Of a DNA stretch of 36,081 bases, positions 7,393 to 16,256 are shown piece after piece. Both the position numbers and the translations under genes were made by a program. Under the pieces are notes generated by a model that worked only from the letters and a program-made list of their open reading frames with translations, did not search any database and was not told where the DNA came from. Origin of the DNA: Oscillospiraceae bacterium (GTDB lineage Bacteria; Bacillota; Clostridia; Oscillospirales; Oscillospiraceae); assembly GCA_902799075.1 (NCBI GenBank), contig CADBYZ010000032.1:1-36081 (forward strand), given 5' to 3'. Every line of letters begins with the position of its first letter. Position 1 is the first letter of the stretch.

Positions 7393-8322
7393 TCAGCGGC
7401 TCATTTCCACGCCGGAAAGCTCCCAGCAGCGTGTGAGAAATTCCCGCGCGATGCGCTCCTTATGCCAGAGATTGTCCCCCTTGTGTCCGAGCACTTCGAC
7501 GGAAACCCAGAAACGGCGCACGCCCGCTGGTTTGTCGAATGAGGCTGCGCGGCGAATGATCTCCGCGCCGACTTCCGGTGTCAGGAAGCCCTCAGTCTTC
7601 CAGTCGGGCGCCTCAGCCGGGTCCATGTGCAGGTCGCCAAAGCAGGGGTGGGTCGGGTCGTCGATGCAGTCGCACAGATGGATCTGGCTCAGGTACGGCG
7701 CCGCCATGTCCAGCGTGTTGAAAATTCCCAGCCCGCCGAGCTGCTCGTGCGAGCTGTCCCAGTGCAGGAAGAGATTGGGGTGGGCCCTGTGCAGAGGTTT
7801 GAACCACGGCACTACCTCGTCCATAGGGCCGATCAGCGCCTTCTTATGGGCATAGCGGTCCAGCGGCTCGATGCTGCAGTTCATCCCCAGAAGCGCCGTA
7901 TAGTCCGCGATGCGCGCCAGCGTATCCGCCTGGACGGCCATCGCCTCGTCATGAAATTCATCGCCGGGATAGGGCCCGCTCGGCACGCCGAAAGTCATAT
8001 AGCCGCACTCGGCGGCAAGGTCGGCCTGCATTTTCAGATAGCGGATCGTCTCCGCCCGGCGCCGGTCGCTCAGGTCGCAAAGGGACATTTTCCGCTCGTT
8101 GAGATAAGGGGCGGCATAGGTGACTGCCGTCAGATCGTTGTCACGGAGAATGCGGCGCACAGTGTCCCGGTGCTCCTTTGTGGGGAAAGTAGGCAGCTCC
8201 ACACTGCGGTAGAAGTCCATTTCCGCGATCTTCCGCAGGACCTCGATCAGGCGTTTTTCATCGTGCAGATATGGCATGAACATTTCCAGGATATGCGCGG
8301 AGGGGTAGAGCTTCTGCGGCAT
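7393..8322 (-). CDS. Sugar phosphate isomerase/epimerase-like TIM barrel
   Basis: 309 residues, the usual length for the xylose isomerase-like TIM-barrel family (AP endonuclease family 2). Probable metal ligands fall in the expected order: E152 (CSIEPLD), D189 (LHWDSSH), H215 (IHLCD) and E276 (VSVEVLG). Cytosolic, no signal peptide. Start ATG at 8322 follows GGGAGGAATACCAT. It lies 19 bases after the dehydrogenase gene and 13 bases before the damaged gene. Pairing a polyol-type dehydrogenase with an isomerase and an exporter/importer suggests interconversion of a sugar, sugar acid or cyclitol. The exact substrate cannot be told. Confidence 0.88.
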   Translation of the reverse strand: MPQKLYPSAHILEMFMPYLHDEKRLIEVLRKIAEMDFYRSVELPTFPTKEHRDTVRRILRDNDLTAVTYAAPYLNERKMSLCDLSDRRRAETIRYLKMQADLAAECGYMTFGVPSGPYPGDEFHDEAMAVQADTLARIADYTALLGMNCSIEPLDRYAHKKALIGPMDEVVPWFKPLHRAHPNLFLHWDSSHEQLGGLGIFNTLDMAAPYLSQIHLCDCIDDPTHPCFGDLHMDPAEAPDWKTEGFLTPEVGAEIIRRAASFDKPAGVRRFWVSVEVLGHKGDNLWHKERIAREFLTRCWELSGVEMSR

Positions 8323-8341
8323 ATGGTATTCCTCCCGTCTG

Positions 8342-9373
8342 TCAGGTCTTTTGGCAGTCGATGATGATTTTGCACAGATTCGTGCCGTCGATCATCATCT
8401 GGATGGCCTTATCGATATCGCGCAGGGTCAGGCGGTCCGTGACCATGCGGTCAAGGCCGAGGGTACGCCAGTTGTCCTCCAGGAAGCGGACGCCGTTTTC
8501 AAAGTCCTCCTGGGAGTAGAGTCGATTGCCGATCAGCGTGATCTCCTTGAAGGAAACCTTGCCGATAATGAATTGGTATGCGTCACCGGACAGGCCGAGG
8601 GACAGCATCTTTCCTCCGCAGCGGGTCAGGTCCGGCATCTGCAGGACGGCCGACGCCGCGCCCGAGGTGTCATAGACAATGTCAAAGCCGCCGCCTCCCG
8701 TGACCTTGCGCATAAGATCCATAGCGTCCGTCTCGGAGGGATTGATGGTCTCGATGCCCATGGACTCCACGAACTGACGGCGCGGCTCGTTGATTTCGGA
8801 GATGATGACGCGCCCGGCGCCGAAAGCCTTGGCAAAGATGGCGATATAGAGGCCGACAGTGGCACCGCCGGAGATGAATATCTTGTCGCCCGGCTGAATC
8901 TGGCTGCGGAGCATGACATGGTAACCGACGGCAAAGGGCTCGCCCAGGATGGCGACTTCATCGGGGATATCGTCGTCCAGAGCGCAGAGCTTGTCCACGC
9001 CGACCTTGGTGTACTCCGCGAAGCCGCCGTCGACATGGATGCCGAGCAGCTTGAGGTTTTCGCACACATGGCCGAGGCCGCGGCGGCAGGCCGCACAGTG
9101 TCCGCAGGAAATGACCGGGTTCATCAGCACCCGCTGCCCCACTTTAAATGGGCCGTCATAGCCTTCGGGGAGAGAGACGATATTGCCGAGAATCTCATGG
9201 CACAAAACGGTCGGCAACGTGGCTGTCATGTGCTTGCCGCGATAGACCGTCATATCCGAGCCGCACACACCGCCGTAGCGGACCTTGATAAGTGCCTCAT
9301 GCTCATTCGGTACAGGCATGGGGATATCGCAAAGCTCGAGATCAAACCAGTTTTTCAAAACTGCCGCTTTCAT
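8342..9373 (-). CDS. Zinc-dependent medium-chain alcohol/polyol dehydrogenase
   Basis: 343 residues, typical of the threonine/sorbitol dehydrogenase branch of the MDR family. Catalytic zinc ligands are C37 (GGVCGSD), H59-E60 (LCHE) and the Glu of ILGEPFAVGYH near 144. The structural zinc is held by C90, C93, C96 and C104 (CGHCAACRRGLGHVC). The nucleotide-binding segment is near 165-185 (IFISGGATVGLY), with GGAT where most members have GxGxxG. Followed by a Glu-rich strand (IISEINE) suggesting NAD rather than NADP. Start follows AAGGAAGATTATA, 13 bases after the EamA gene. Probably oxidises a secondary hydroxyl of a polyol or sugar acid; substrate unresolved. Confidence 0.93.
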   Translation of the reverse strand: MKAAVLKNWFDLELCDIPMPVPNEHEALIKVRYGGVCGSDMTVYRGKHMTATLPTVLCHEILGNIVSLPEGYDGPFKVGQRVLMNPVISCGHCAACRRGLGHVCENLKLLGIHVDGGFAEYTKVGVDKLCALDDDIPDEVAILGEPFAVGYHVMLRSQIQPGDKIFISGGATVGLYIAIFAKAFGAGRVIISEINEPRRQFVESMGIETINPSETDAMDLMRKVTGGGGFDIVYDTSGAASAVLQMPDLTRCGGKMLSLGLSGDAYQFIIGKVSFKEITLIGNRLYSQEDFENGVRFLEDNWRTLGLDRMVTDRLTLRDIDKAIQMMIDGTNLCKIIIDCQKT

Positions 9374-9386
9374 TATAATCTTCCTT

Positions 9387-10343
9387 TCAGGTTTTATTAT
9401 GTCTTCCGGTGTTTTCCGGAGTGTTTACGATCCAGACGCCGAGGCAGACCAGCACCATTGCAAGGGCACAGCGCGGGACGTTCAGGATCTTCCCCTCTCC
9501 CAGCAGCAGCGCCGACAAAACGACGCCGAATACCGGGTTCAGGAAAGAGAAAACCATGATGCGCGATACCGGGTGTCGCTGCAGCAGCAGGGACCAGAGG
9601 GTATACGCGACAGCGGAGACAAGCCCCAGGTACAGCATCAGCGGCCAGGCTTTGGGTGAAGCCGCGTGCAGCCTTCCGCCGGCTGCATACGCGACAAGCG
9701 TCATCAGCAGACCACCGACGAGAAATTGCCACCCGCTGAGCACAACAGGGTCCTCTCTCGCGGAAAAGCGCTTGATCAGCACAGACGAGCAGCCGTAGGA
9801 GGCTGCGGCCAGAACAAGAAAGCCCTCACCGTCCAGGCGTACACCGCTTATCTGCCGTCCGTTCATGCTCACCACGATCACACCCGCAAAGCCGATCAAG
9901 CAGCCGAGCAGCTTTCGCGCCGTCAGCTTCTCCTGCCGGAAGACAAGCGCGGCAATCAAGAGGGCAAAGAAGGTGCTGGTGGGAGAGATAATAGAGCCTT
10001 TGAAGCCCGGCGCATGGGACAGACCGATATAGAAAAAGGTATACTGGATCACCGTCTGCATCATGGCAAGCGTGAGGATCATGCCGCCGGAGCCGCGCTT
10101 CGGCAGGAGAAAACGGCCGCGCAGCAGACTTCCGATCAAAATAGTCAGGATGCCCGCCAGCGTGAAACGCACCCCGGCGAAAAGGATCTGGCTCATGGTG
10201 TCACTCTCGGCAATGGCGAAATACTGATAGCCGAGCTTGATGCATGGCGCGGCACTGCCCCAGAGCAGATTGGCCGCGATCGCGGCAGTCAGGATACCGG
10301 GGACGGTGGAAAGGAAATCGGGTTTCGCTGCGCTGGGCTTCAT
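9387..10343 (-). CDS. EamA-family (DMT) transporter
   Basis: 318 residues, about ten membrane segments in two EamA repeats (roughly 15-155 and 165-305). Typical family features are LLWGSAAPCIKLGY in helix 1, APGFKGSIISPTSTFFALLIAALVF at the end of the first half (split: APGFKGSIIS, TSTFFALL) and FSFLNPVFGVVLSALLLGE at the end of the second. Proteins of this superfamily export or import amino acids, nucleotide sugars or other small metabolites. First gene of its operon, with CAGGAGCAACAGT before the start and a conserved promoter at 10455-10482. It most likely moves the substrate or product of the downstream dehydrogenase and isomerase. Confidence 0.92.
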   Translation of the reverse strand: MKPSAAKPDFLSTVPGILTAAIAANLLWGSAAPCIKLGYQYFAIAESDTMSQILFAGVRFTLAGILTILIGSLLRGRFLLPKRGSGGMILTLAMMQTVIQYTFFYIGLSHAPGFKGSIISPTSTFFALLIAALVFRQEKLTARKLLGCLIGFAGVIVVSMNGRQISGVRLDGEGFLVLAAASYGCSSVLIKRFSAREDPVVLSGWQFLVGGLLMTLVAYAAGGRLHAASPKAWPLMLYLGLVSAVAYTLWSLLLQRHPVSRIMVFSFLNPVFGVVLSALLLGEGKILNVPRCALAMVLVCLGVWIVNTPENTGRHNKT

Positions 10344-10454
10344 ACTGTTGCTCCTGAATGATATATACTATTCACTGATTAAGACCCCCAAATCCTTCCG
10401 GTCATAAATACGCTGCTCTATGCTGACATATAACATTCCTGTACCTGTCTTTCT

Positions 10455-10482
10455 ATTGTATCAGGATTTGAATATCCGTCAA
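10455..10482 (-). promoter_or_regulatory. Promoter of the EamA-dehydrogenase-isomerase operon
   Basis: TTGACG (10482-10477), 16-base spacer, TACAAT (10460-10455). The spacer and flanks are almost identical to the promoter at 18630-18657. The rest of the 258-base gap holds this promoter, a leader of about 110 bases and the hydratase terminator; no gene is visible. Confidence 0.7.
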
Positions 10483-10541
10483 TGTCCAAAAATGATTTCT
10501 GTCATGCCTCAGACTGATCTTATGTATTCTGTACAGCTCCA

Positions 10542-10583
10542 TAAAAAAAATGGAAGCCCGTTGGACAAATCCGCAGGGCTTCC
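10542..10583 (-). terminator. Rho-independent terminator of the hydratase operon
   Basis: On the minus strand GGAAGCCC and GGGCTTCC pair, followed directly by A then eight T. It lies 19 bases after the hydratase stop and isolates that operon from the EamA operon. Confidence 0.85.
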
Positions 10584-10601
10584 GAAGGAAGAAAAAGGGG
10601 T

Positions 10602-12878
10602 TTACTTCTTGTTGCGGTAGTAGTTGATGAGGCAGCCGTCGGTGATGATCTGACGCTCGGGGTCGGTCAGCGCGCCGACGGAGCAGTGGAATTCGGTGAC
10701 CGTACCGTCGGGCTTGACCGCGTAGGCGGTGATATCGTCGTTCTTCTCGAGGATCGCCTTGCGGAGGCCGGGAACGAAAATGTAATCGCCCAAGGCGAAG
10801 ACCTCGGGGTTTTGCACGAGGAATGGCGTCATGCCCCAGTTGATGCAGTTGGAGCGGTAGCGCTTGGTGGCGTACTGTTTGGCAAAGTTCGCGCTCGCGC
10901 CCATGACGCGCTGGCAGGAGGCCGCCTGCTCACGGGCAGAGCCGTCGCCCGGCATGTTGGCAAAGATTGTGGAGCCCACATCCGTGCCCTCGGGATCGAC
11001 CTTGAGCCCGGCCTTTTCGAGGGCGGCGTACACGGTCTTGATCTCGTCGGAGAGGCCCTTCCCCGCCCTGCGGTCGCGGTCCGCCTGACGCAGAACCTTG
11101 GAACGGGAGACATACTGGGGATCACGGCGGCTGAGGGCAAACTCGGACAGTCTCTCGGGGTTGGAGCGGTAGGAGCTTGTCTCACCGGAGGGGATCAGCT
11201 CGTCCGTGGTGGTGACGGGGTCGGTGATGTAGGAGCAGACCTTCACCAGCAGATCGTCCGTCAGGGCGGGCATCTCAGGCCAGTCCTTGATATTCGGGCC
11301 GAACTTGAGCTCGTGCTCAGGCTCGGGCTTGCCCCAGCCGTTGTAAACGCGCTTGGCGTAGACACCGGCGTCGTACTCGTAAACGGGCGTGCTGTACTCC
11401 ACATCGAGGTCGGTTGCAGCGGTCAGCTTGCCGCCGTTGGCAGCGGTCGCGGCGATGGAGCGCGCGTCCATAAGGGCTACTGCGCTGATCTGGCCCTCGC
11501 CGGGCTTGGAGCCCTCGCGGTTCGGGAAGTTGCGGGTGGTGTGGCGGATGGAGAACTCGCCGTTTGCAGGCGTGTCGCCCGCACCGAAGCAGGGGCCGCA
11601 GAAGCACTCGCGGATGATGGCACCCGCGGAGACCAGATCGAAGATGCGCCCGGTCTTGACAAGGCAGGAGAAGGCGGGCATGGAGCCGGGATAGATGTTC
11701 AGCGAGAAGGCGCCGTTGCCGCTGCTCTTGCCGCGCAGGATGTCGGCGGCTGCGCAAATGTTGTCGAAGGTGCCGCCGGAGCAGCCCGCGATCTCGCCCT
11801 GCTCGACCCAGATGCCGCCGTCGTGGTACTTGGACATGAGATCCATGGTCACGCCCTTGAGCTGCTTGTTGGCCTGCTCCTGCACGGCGTGGAGGATGTC
11901 CTTCGCGTTTTCCTGGAGCTCATGGATGGTGTAGGTGTTGGACGGGTGCATGGGCATGGCGATGGTGCACTCCACCGTGGAGAGATCGACATACACGCAG
12001 CCGTCGTAGTAGGCGATCTCGGCGGGGTCGAGCTTCTTGTAGGCTTCCGGTCTGCCGTGGGTGACAAAGTAGCCCTGGGTCTTCTCGTCCGTGACCCAGA
12101 TGGAGGACCAGCAGGTGGTCTCGGTGGTCATGACATCGATGGCGTTGCGGTACTCGATGGGGAGATTCGCAATGCCGGGGCCGACGAATTCCATGGCCTT
12201 GTTCTTCACGTAGCCATTCTTATACACCGCGCCGATGATGGAGAGCGCCACGTCCTGCGGACCGACGCCGAGACGGGGTGCGCCGGTGAGGTAGATGGCA
12301 ATGACGCCGGGGTAAGCAAAGTCGTAGGTGCGCCCCAGGAGCTGCTTTGCAAGCTCGCCGCCGCCCTCGCCGATTGCCATGGTGCCGAGGGCGCCGTAGC
12401 GGGTGTGAGAGTCGGAGCCGAGGATCATGCGCCCGCAGCCGGACATGGTCTCGCGGTTGTAGGAGTGGATGTTCGCCATGTTCGTCGGGACGTAAATGCC
12501 GCCGTATTTGTGGGCAGCACTCAGCGCGAACTTGTGGTCGTCCTCGTTGATAGTGCCGCCGACAGCACACAGGGAGTTGTGGCAGTTTGTGAGCACGTAA
12601 GGCAGCGGGAACTCCGTCATGCCGGAGGCGCGGGCGGTCTGGATAATGCCGACGTAGGTGATGTCGTGGGATGTCATGGAGTCGAACTTCAAGCGAAGCT
12701 GCTCCATGTCGTCAGACTGGTTATGGGCCTTGATGATATTATAGGCCATGGTGCCCTTCTTGGCTTCGGCTTTGTTGGCTTCCTTGCCGGTGAGGGCTTT
12801 GACTTTTTCGGATTCGCTTTCGGGGACGATCTCGGCGCCGTTTACCAGGTACACGCCGCCGTCATAGAGCTTGACCAT
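10602..12878 (-). CDS. Aconitase-family hydratase (YbhJ-like)
   Basis: 758 residues, predicted 4Fe-4S hydro-lyase of the aconitase superfamily. The three cluster-binding cysteines are visible: C366 (GEIAGCSGGT) and C427/C430 (ECFCGPCFGAGDTP). The superfamily SDSHTRYGALG motif is at 155-165, and the swivel domain follows after about 600, with IFANMPGDGSAREQA and YRSNCINWGMTPFLV. It resembles the E. coli YbhJ group of hydratases of unknown substrate more than AcnA or AcnB. Start ATG at 12878 follows AGAAGGAGGAAATCATC. Third gene of the DUF6282 - MatC-like - hydratase operon, 32 bases after the transporter. Likely dehydrates or isomerises a hydroxy di- or tricarboxylate taken up by its neighbour. 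Confidence 0.9.
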   Translation of the reverse strand: MVKLYDGGVYLVNGAEIVPESESEKVKALTGKEANKAEAKKGTMAYNIIKAHNQSDDMEQLRLKFDSMTSHDITYVGIIQTARASGMTEFPLPYVLTNCHNSLCAVGGTINEDDHKFALSAAHKYGGIYVPTNMANIHSYNRETMSGCGRMILGSDSHTRYGALGTMAIGEGGGELAKQLLGRTYDFAYPGVIAIYLTGAPRLGVGPQDVALSIIGAVYKNGYVKNKAMEFVGPGIANLPIEYRNAIDVMTTETTCWSSIWVTDEKTQGYFVTHGRPEAYKKLDPAEIAYYDGCVYVDLSTVECTIAMPMHPSNTYTIHELQENAKDILHAVQEQANKQLKGVTMDLMSKYHDGGIWVEQGEIAGCSGGTFDNICAAADILRGKSSGNGAFSLNIYPGSMPAFSCLVKTGRIFDLVSAGAIIRECFCGPCFGAGDTPANGEFSIRHTTRNFPNREGSKPGEGQISAVALMDARSIAATAANGGKLTAATDLDVEYSTPVYEYDAGVYAKRVYNGWGKPEPEHELKFGPNIKDWPEMPALTDDLLVKVCSYITDPVTTTDELIPSGETSSYRSNPERLSEFALSRRDPQYVSRSKVLRQADRDRRAGKGLSDEIKTVYAALEKAGLKVDPEGTDVGSTIFANMPGDGSAREQAASCQRVMGASANFAKQYATKRYRSNCINWGMTPFLVQNPEVFALGDYIFVPGLRKAILEKNDDITAYAVKPDGTVTEFHCSVGALTDPERQIITDGCLINYYRNKK

Positions 12879-12910
12879 GATGATTTCCTCCTTCTATCAG
12901 TTAAGCAAGA

Positions 12911-14224
12911 TTAAAGTACCATAGCAACAATGAAGTTGTAGATTGCCGCGCAGCCGACACTGATGGGCACCGCCACGAAGAGCAGACGGTTGAAGAGGGC
13001 GTTGCGCTCCTCATCATTGCCGTAGGAGCCGAGGATCAGGCTGCCGCCGGAAGAGAAGGGGCTGATGGCGCTGCTCTGTGCGCCGAGGATGGTGCATGCA
13101 AAGAGGGTGATTGGGTTGAGTCCGGTTGCCACGGCGATGCCGGGAATCAGCGGGAAAAGGGCCGGAGCAACGACACCGGTGGTGGAGCTGAAGAAGCTCA
13201 TGAACGCGCCTATGAAGCTGAAGGCAATGGGCACAAGGAAGGTGGGCACGTTGTTGCCTATCCAGTGGGAGACAGCCTCGATGGTGCCGGCTTTGACCGC
13301 AACGCCGATGAGCATGCCGGCGCCCGCGATCATGAGGATGGTATTCCAGGGAACCTTTGCGATGGTCTCCTTCTGGGGAGCCAGGTTCAGCAGCAGACCG
13401 ATAACGGTGAATACGAAGGCGACGAGGCCCACGTCGATCTTGCCGGCGATGTTGGAGATAGCTTTGACATTGGGAAGCATGAGCTTGAGCACGGGGAAGA
13501 TGAGCACGACGACCATCATGATGATCATGAGGCGCAGGGTGGTCTTCTGCTTAGGATCGTAAGGCTCGGGCTTTTTGAAGGTGATGCCCTTGCCGATGTT
13601 GCGGTTGGACTTGAATCCGAAGCGGAAAATAGCGATCAAAATCAGGGAGAAGACGACGGCGAGAACAAAGACCTTCATCTCAGGTCCGAAGGTATCGGCA
13701 AGTGCAAGCTCAGGTGTACCCTCATAGGCAGTATCCATCAGGCCGCGGAACACGACGCCCAGCGCCGCCGTGGGGAAGTTGCCGCCGGCGAGCGCGCCGC
13801 AGTTGATGGCGACCGCGCCGGTGAGCTTGTCCATCTTTGATTCCTCGCAGATAGCCATGGTGATGGGGGCGAGGAAGGCCAGGACGGTGAAGTAAGCAGC
13901 GCCCATGACGGAGAGGATGACCGCCACAAAGAACAGGGCGAAGGGCAGAAGGCCCGGGAAGCTGCGGCAGGCATAGAGCAAACTGCCGGAGAGCTTTTCG
14001 AGGGTACCGTTGATGGCGGCAAAGTTATAAAACAGTAAAACGGAAATGATCACGAACATGGTGCTGGTCGGCCACATGGCGATCAGCTCCTTGGGCTTGA
14101 GACCCAGCATGAAACATCCGATGATGTACGCAAACGCGATGCAGAAGAAGCCGGTATTGATTTTCGTCTTGTAGCCGAGAACGACGGCCGCGGCAATCGC
14201 CGCAATAATCAGAACGCCAAGCAT
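12911..14224 (-). CDS. MatC/SLC13-like dicarboxylate carrier
   Basis: 437 residues, about eleven to twelve membrane segments. The N-terminus (LGYKTKINTGFFCIAFAY, GLKPKELIAMWPTSTMFVI) matches the MatC N-terminal domain of dicarboxylate carriers. The two halves carry the ion-transporter-type segments GALAGGNFPTAALG and SSTTGVVAPALFPLIPG; GAQSSAISPFSSGGSLILG near residue 390 resembles the substrate loop of SLC13-type permeases. Start follows GGGGAGGATAAAGAC, 16 bases after the DUF6282 gene. It probably imports a di- or hydroxycarboxylate that feeds the aconitase-like enzyme. The substrate is not identifiable from sequence. Confidence 0.87.
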   Translation of the reverse strand: MLGVLIIAAIAAAVVLGYKTKINTGFFCIAFAYIIGCFMLGLKPKELIAMWPTSTMFVIISVLLFYNFAAINGTLEKLSGSLLYACRSFPGLLPFALFFVAVILSVMGAAYFTVLAFLAPITMAICEESKMDKLTGAVAINCGALAGGNFPTAALGVVFRGLMDTAYEGTPELALADTFGPEMKVFVLAVVFSLILIAIFRFGFKSNRNIGKGITFKKPEPYDPKQKTTLRLMIIMMVVVLIFPVLKLMLPNVKAISNIAGKIDVGLVAFVFTVIGLLLNLAPQKETIAKVPWNTILMIAGAGMLIGVAVKAGTIEAVSHWIGNNVPTFLVPIAFSFIGAFMSFFSSTTGVVAPALFPLIPGIAVATGLNPITLFACTILGAQSSAISPFSSGGSLILGSYGNDEERNALFNRLLFVAVPISVGCAAIYNFIVAMVL

Positions 14225-14240
14225 GTCTTTATCCTCCCCT

Positions 14241-15107
14241 TTATTTCTCTTTCAGATTCAGAAGCCCCATCTGAATGGTATGCGTCATGTAACGCAGCTG
14301 CTCTTCCGGGATACCGTGATCGGCCATGTACTGCATGTACTGCTCGTAGGCGATCTCCCAGTTGGGATTCTCGGTCTGGCCGCCGTCGGTGCTGATCATG
14401 ACGTTTTTATAGCCGACGGTCTTGATGACCTCCAGATTTTCGGGGAGATTGGACTTGTACTTGCCGCCGCCCATGTTCTGGGCAAAGCAGCGCTCGAGCA
14501 GCACGTCGTAGTCCTTGACGATACGGAGCTGATCGGCGACGCTCATATCGACGATCCACCACTCGGGGTGCGTTACAACGATTTTTTTCAGGCCCATGGC
14601 ACGGGCGGCTTCCACGACGATGAAGCACTCCTCCGGGGAGACATGGCCGGTGCCGAGCACCACGTCAAAATCCTTGACGAGCTGGAACACGTCCTTGAGC
14701 TCCGGGACGATCTTGCCGTCGCGCACACAGGCGACGCCCGCCGAGGGGTCCTTTCCCATCTTCGCCAGATGGTTGCAGGCGGAAGCGGTAGGCAGCCACA
14801 CGACCTTGCCGCCGAGCTTGAGTCCGCTTTCCACAGCGGCGGGGTTGATGCCGCCCATCTGGCGGTTAAGCGTGATGCTGCCGAACATCTGGAAATCATT
14901 GTCGCCCCCGTGGACGATCTGGTTGTGGCGGTTGCAGAGGTAGGCGCGGTCCACCGTGGTGCCCTGGTGGGTCTTGATAACGATGGCACGGGCGCCGACA
15001 CGGATTCCCGCCTCCATCAGTTCAAAGTCGTCATAGGCGCGCACGCGGATATCGGGGTTTGAGTGGACGTGCATGTCGATGACACCCTGCATGGATACTT
15101 TTGGCAT
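14241..15107 (-). CDS. DUF6282 family metal-dependent hydrolase
   Basis: 288 residues matching DUF6282, a clan of amidohydrolase/PHP-like proteins. Visible probable metal ligands are H13 and H15 (DMHVHSNPD), the His of IKTHQGTT, GTGHVSPEE, VVTHPEWW and the late Asp of ISTDGGQ. No signal peptide, so cytosolic. First gene of the operon; start follows AAAGGAGTACACT and a promoter lies at 15161-15188. The reaction is not established for the family; hydrolysis of a lactone or amide would fit an operon with a carboxylate carrier and a hydratase, but that is inference. Confidence 0.85.
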   Translation of the reverse strand: MPKVSMQGVIDMHVHSNPDIRVRAYDDFELMEAGIRVGARAIVIKTHQGTTVDRAYLCNRHNQIVHGGDNDFQMFGSITLNRQMGGINPAAVESGLKLGGKVVWLPTASACNHLAKMGKDPSAGVACVRDGKIVPELKDVFQLVKDFDVVLGTGHVSPEECFIVVEAARAMGLKKIVVTHPEWWIVDMSVADQLRIVKDYDVLLERCFAQNMGGGKYKSNLPENLEVIKTVGYKNVMISTDGGQTENPNWEIAYEQYMQYMADHGIPEEQLRYMTHTIQMGLLNLKEK

Positions 15108-15139
15108 AGTGTACTCCTTTCCTATTTGTTCCGATTTGC

Positions 15140-15188
15140 TTGTCTTTTGGCTGACTATATTTTATAATAAGGGGCAAAAGATGCGCAA
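15140..15188. promoter_or_regulatory. Divergent overlapping promoters of the DUF6282 operon and the lysR remnant
   Basis: Plus strand: TTGTCT (15140-15145), 17-base spacer, TATAAT (15163-15168). Minus strand: TTGCGC (15188-15183), 16-base spacer, TATAAA (15166-15161). The -10 boxes overlap, so the two directions compete, the classic setting for LysR control. No operator could be assigned with confidence. Confidence 0.5.
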
Positions 15189-15243
15189 CGCAGATTTCTT
15201 AATGCGATGTATCGGAAAAACAAATAGCGGGAGGAAAAGCGGA

Positions 15244-16049
15244 ATGGATCTGAAAGACTTTCAATATCTCATCACGCTTGCCGATGAGGGCAGTGTTTCC
15301 AAGGCGGCTGACAAACTGTATATGTCGCAGTCGAGTCTGAGTCAGGCTCTGCAGCTGTATGAGAGTGAGCTCGGCGTCAAGCTCTTTCTCCGTACCTCAA
15401 AAGGCATCCATCCCACGGCAAACGGCGAGGTTTTCATCGGCCATCTGCGGCAGATCTGCCGAAAGTTTTGAAGGAGTTTTCCGCAAAGTACCCGGAGGTA
15501 CATGTGGATGTCGTGGAAGAACACAGCTTAAGGCTGGAAGAGCTTTTGCTGGAGGGCAAGCTGGATGTGGCGGTGATCGCGCTCCCGGCGGCAAAGCTCA
15601 AGAACGAAGCGAGTCTCTTGACAAAGGACGAGGTGTTCCTTGTCGCGCCGAAAGGCCACGCGCTGCGTGAGTCTGCCCATACAGCGCCCGACGGCAGCCG
15701 CTGGGTACGCTTGAAGGAGGCGGCGCAATATCCCTTTGTTCTAAGCGGGCAGAGTACCATTCTTGGCAATATAAGCCGGAATCTGCTGCAAAAGGAGAAG
15801 GTCAAATATACAGCCGAGCATGATGACATTTCGGCCGCCATGGCAGTATCCATGGCAAAGGCCGGGATCGGGCTTGCTTTCACCTACGCCTCCTGCCTTG
15901 ATCCCGATGATCATTTGGAGACATTTCGGATTGGCGAAAAAGGTATATATCTGAATCTCGGCGTTGCGCTGCCTTCGAGGGAGTATCACTCTTTGGCGGC
16001 AAAAGCGTTGCTCGAGATTGTGTGTGAGGTATACCGGCAGGAGAGCTGA
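15244..16049 (+). pseudogene. LysR-family regulator inactivated by an internal deletion
   Basis: The first frame (ATG 15244 after GGAGGAAAAGCGGA, stop 15471) encodes a complete LysR winged-helix domain: MDLKDFQYLITLADEGSVSK, SQSSLSQALQLYESELGVKLF, HPTANGEVF. A second frame opens before that stop and runs to 16049 with the substrate-binding domain (FSAKYPEVHVDVVEEHS, LDVAVIALPA, AMAVSMAKAGIGLAFTY). At the junction ATCTGCCGAAAGTTTTG, the first frame reads QICRKF-stop and the second reads LPKVLKEF. About 30 residues that normally link the domains are missing and the frame is shifted. The second frame has no usable start or ribosome binding site. Probably the former activator of the divergent DUF6282 operon. 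Confidence 0.85.
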
Positions 16050-16131
16050 GGCAGCGCTGCAGCGGTTTTCGTTCGACTGTATTTCATTTTTATTTTTAAG
16101 AATAATTTGTATGGAAATGGTGCGCGGTCTA

Positions 16132-16140
16132 TGGTATAAT
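16132..16140 (+). promoter_or_regulatory. Extended -10 promoter of the thioredoxin-domain gene
   Basis: TGGTATAAT at 16132-16140 is an extended -10. No good -35 is present at 17 bases (TGGAAA). The 5' leader would be about 110 bases long and shows no strong structure. Lies in the 207-base gap after the lysR remnant. Confidence 0.5.
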
Positions 16141-16256
16141 GATGCAGTCAATAAAATTCTGCGTTCATCCCGTTGTGACGGATGTGCAGAAAATTTGTAT
16201 TGAATGGCAAGATCATTTCAGACCACAATTCAAGGACAAAGAAGGGAGTATCGAAA

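Noticed and set aside
10420..10620. 66-codon + strand frame between the hydratase and EamA genes
   Set aside because: Overlaps a promoter and a terminator of the minus strand and has no ribosome binding site.
10686..12914. 742-codon + strand frame opposite the hydratase gene
   Set aside because: Shadow caused by GC-rich codon use; rich in Gly/Ala/Val/Asp/His with no recognisable domain, while the opposite strand has all aconitase motifs.
15244..16049. Programmed frameshift or two-subunit LysR
   Set aside because: The linker helix is missing, there is no slippery sequence, and the second frame lacks a ribosome binding site, so a deletion is simpler.
15342..16151. Minus-strand frames opposite the lysR remnant
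   Set aside because: No start signals or family resemblance; explained by the broken LysR gene.
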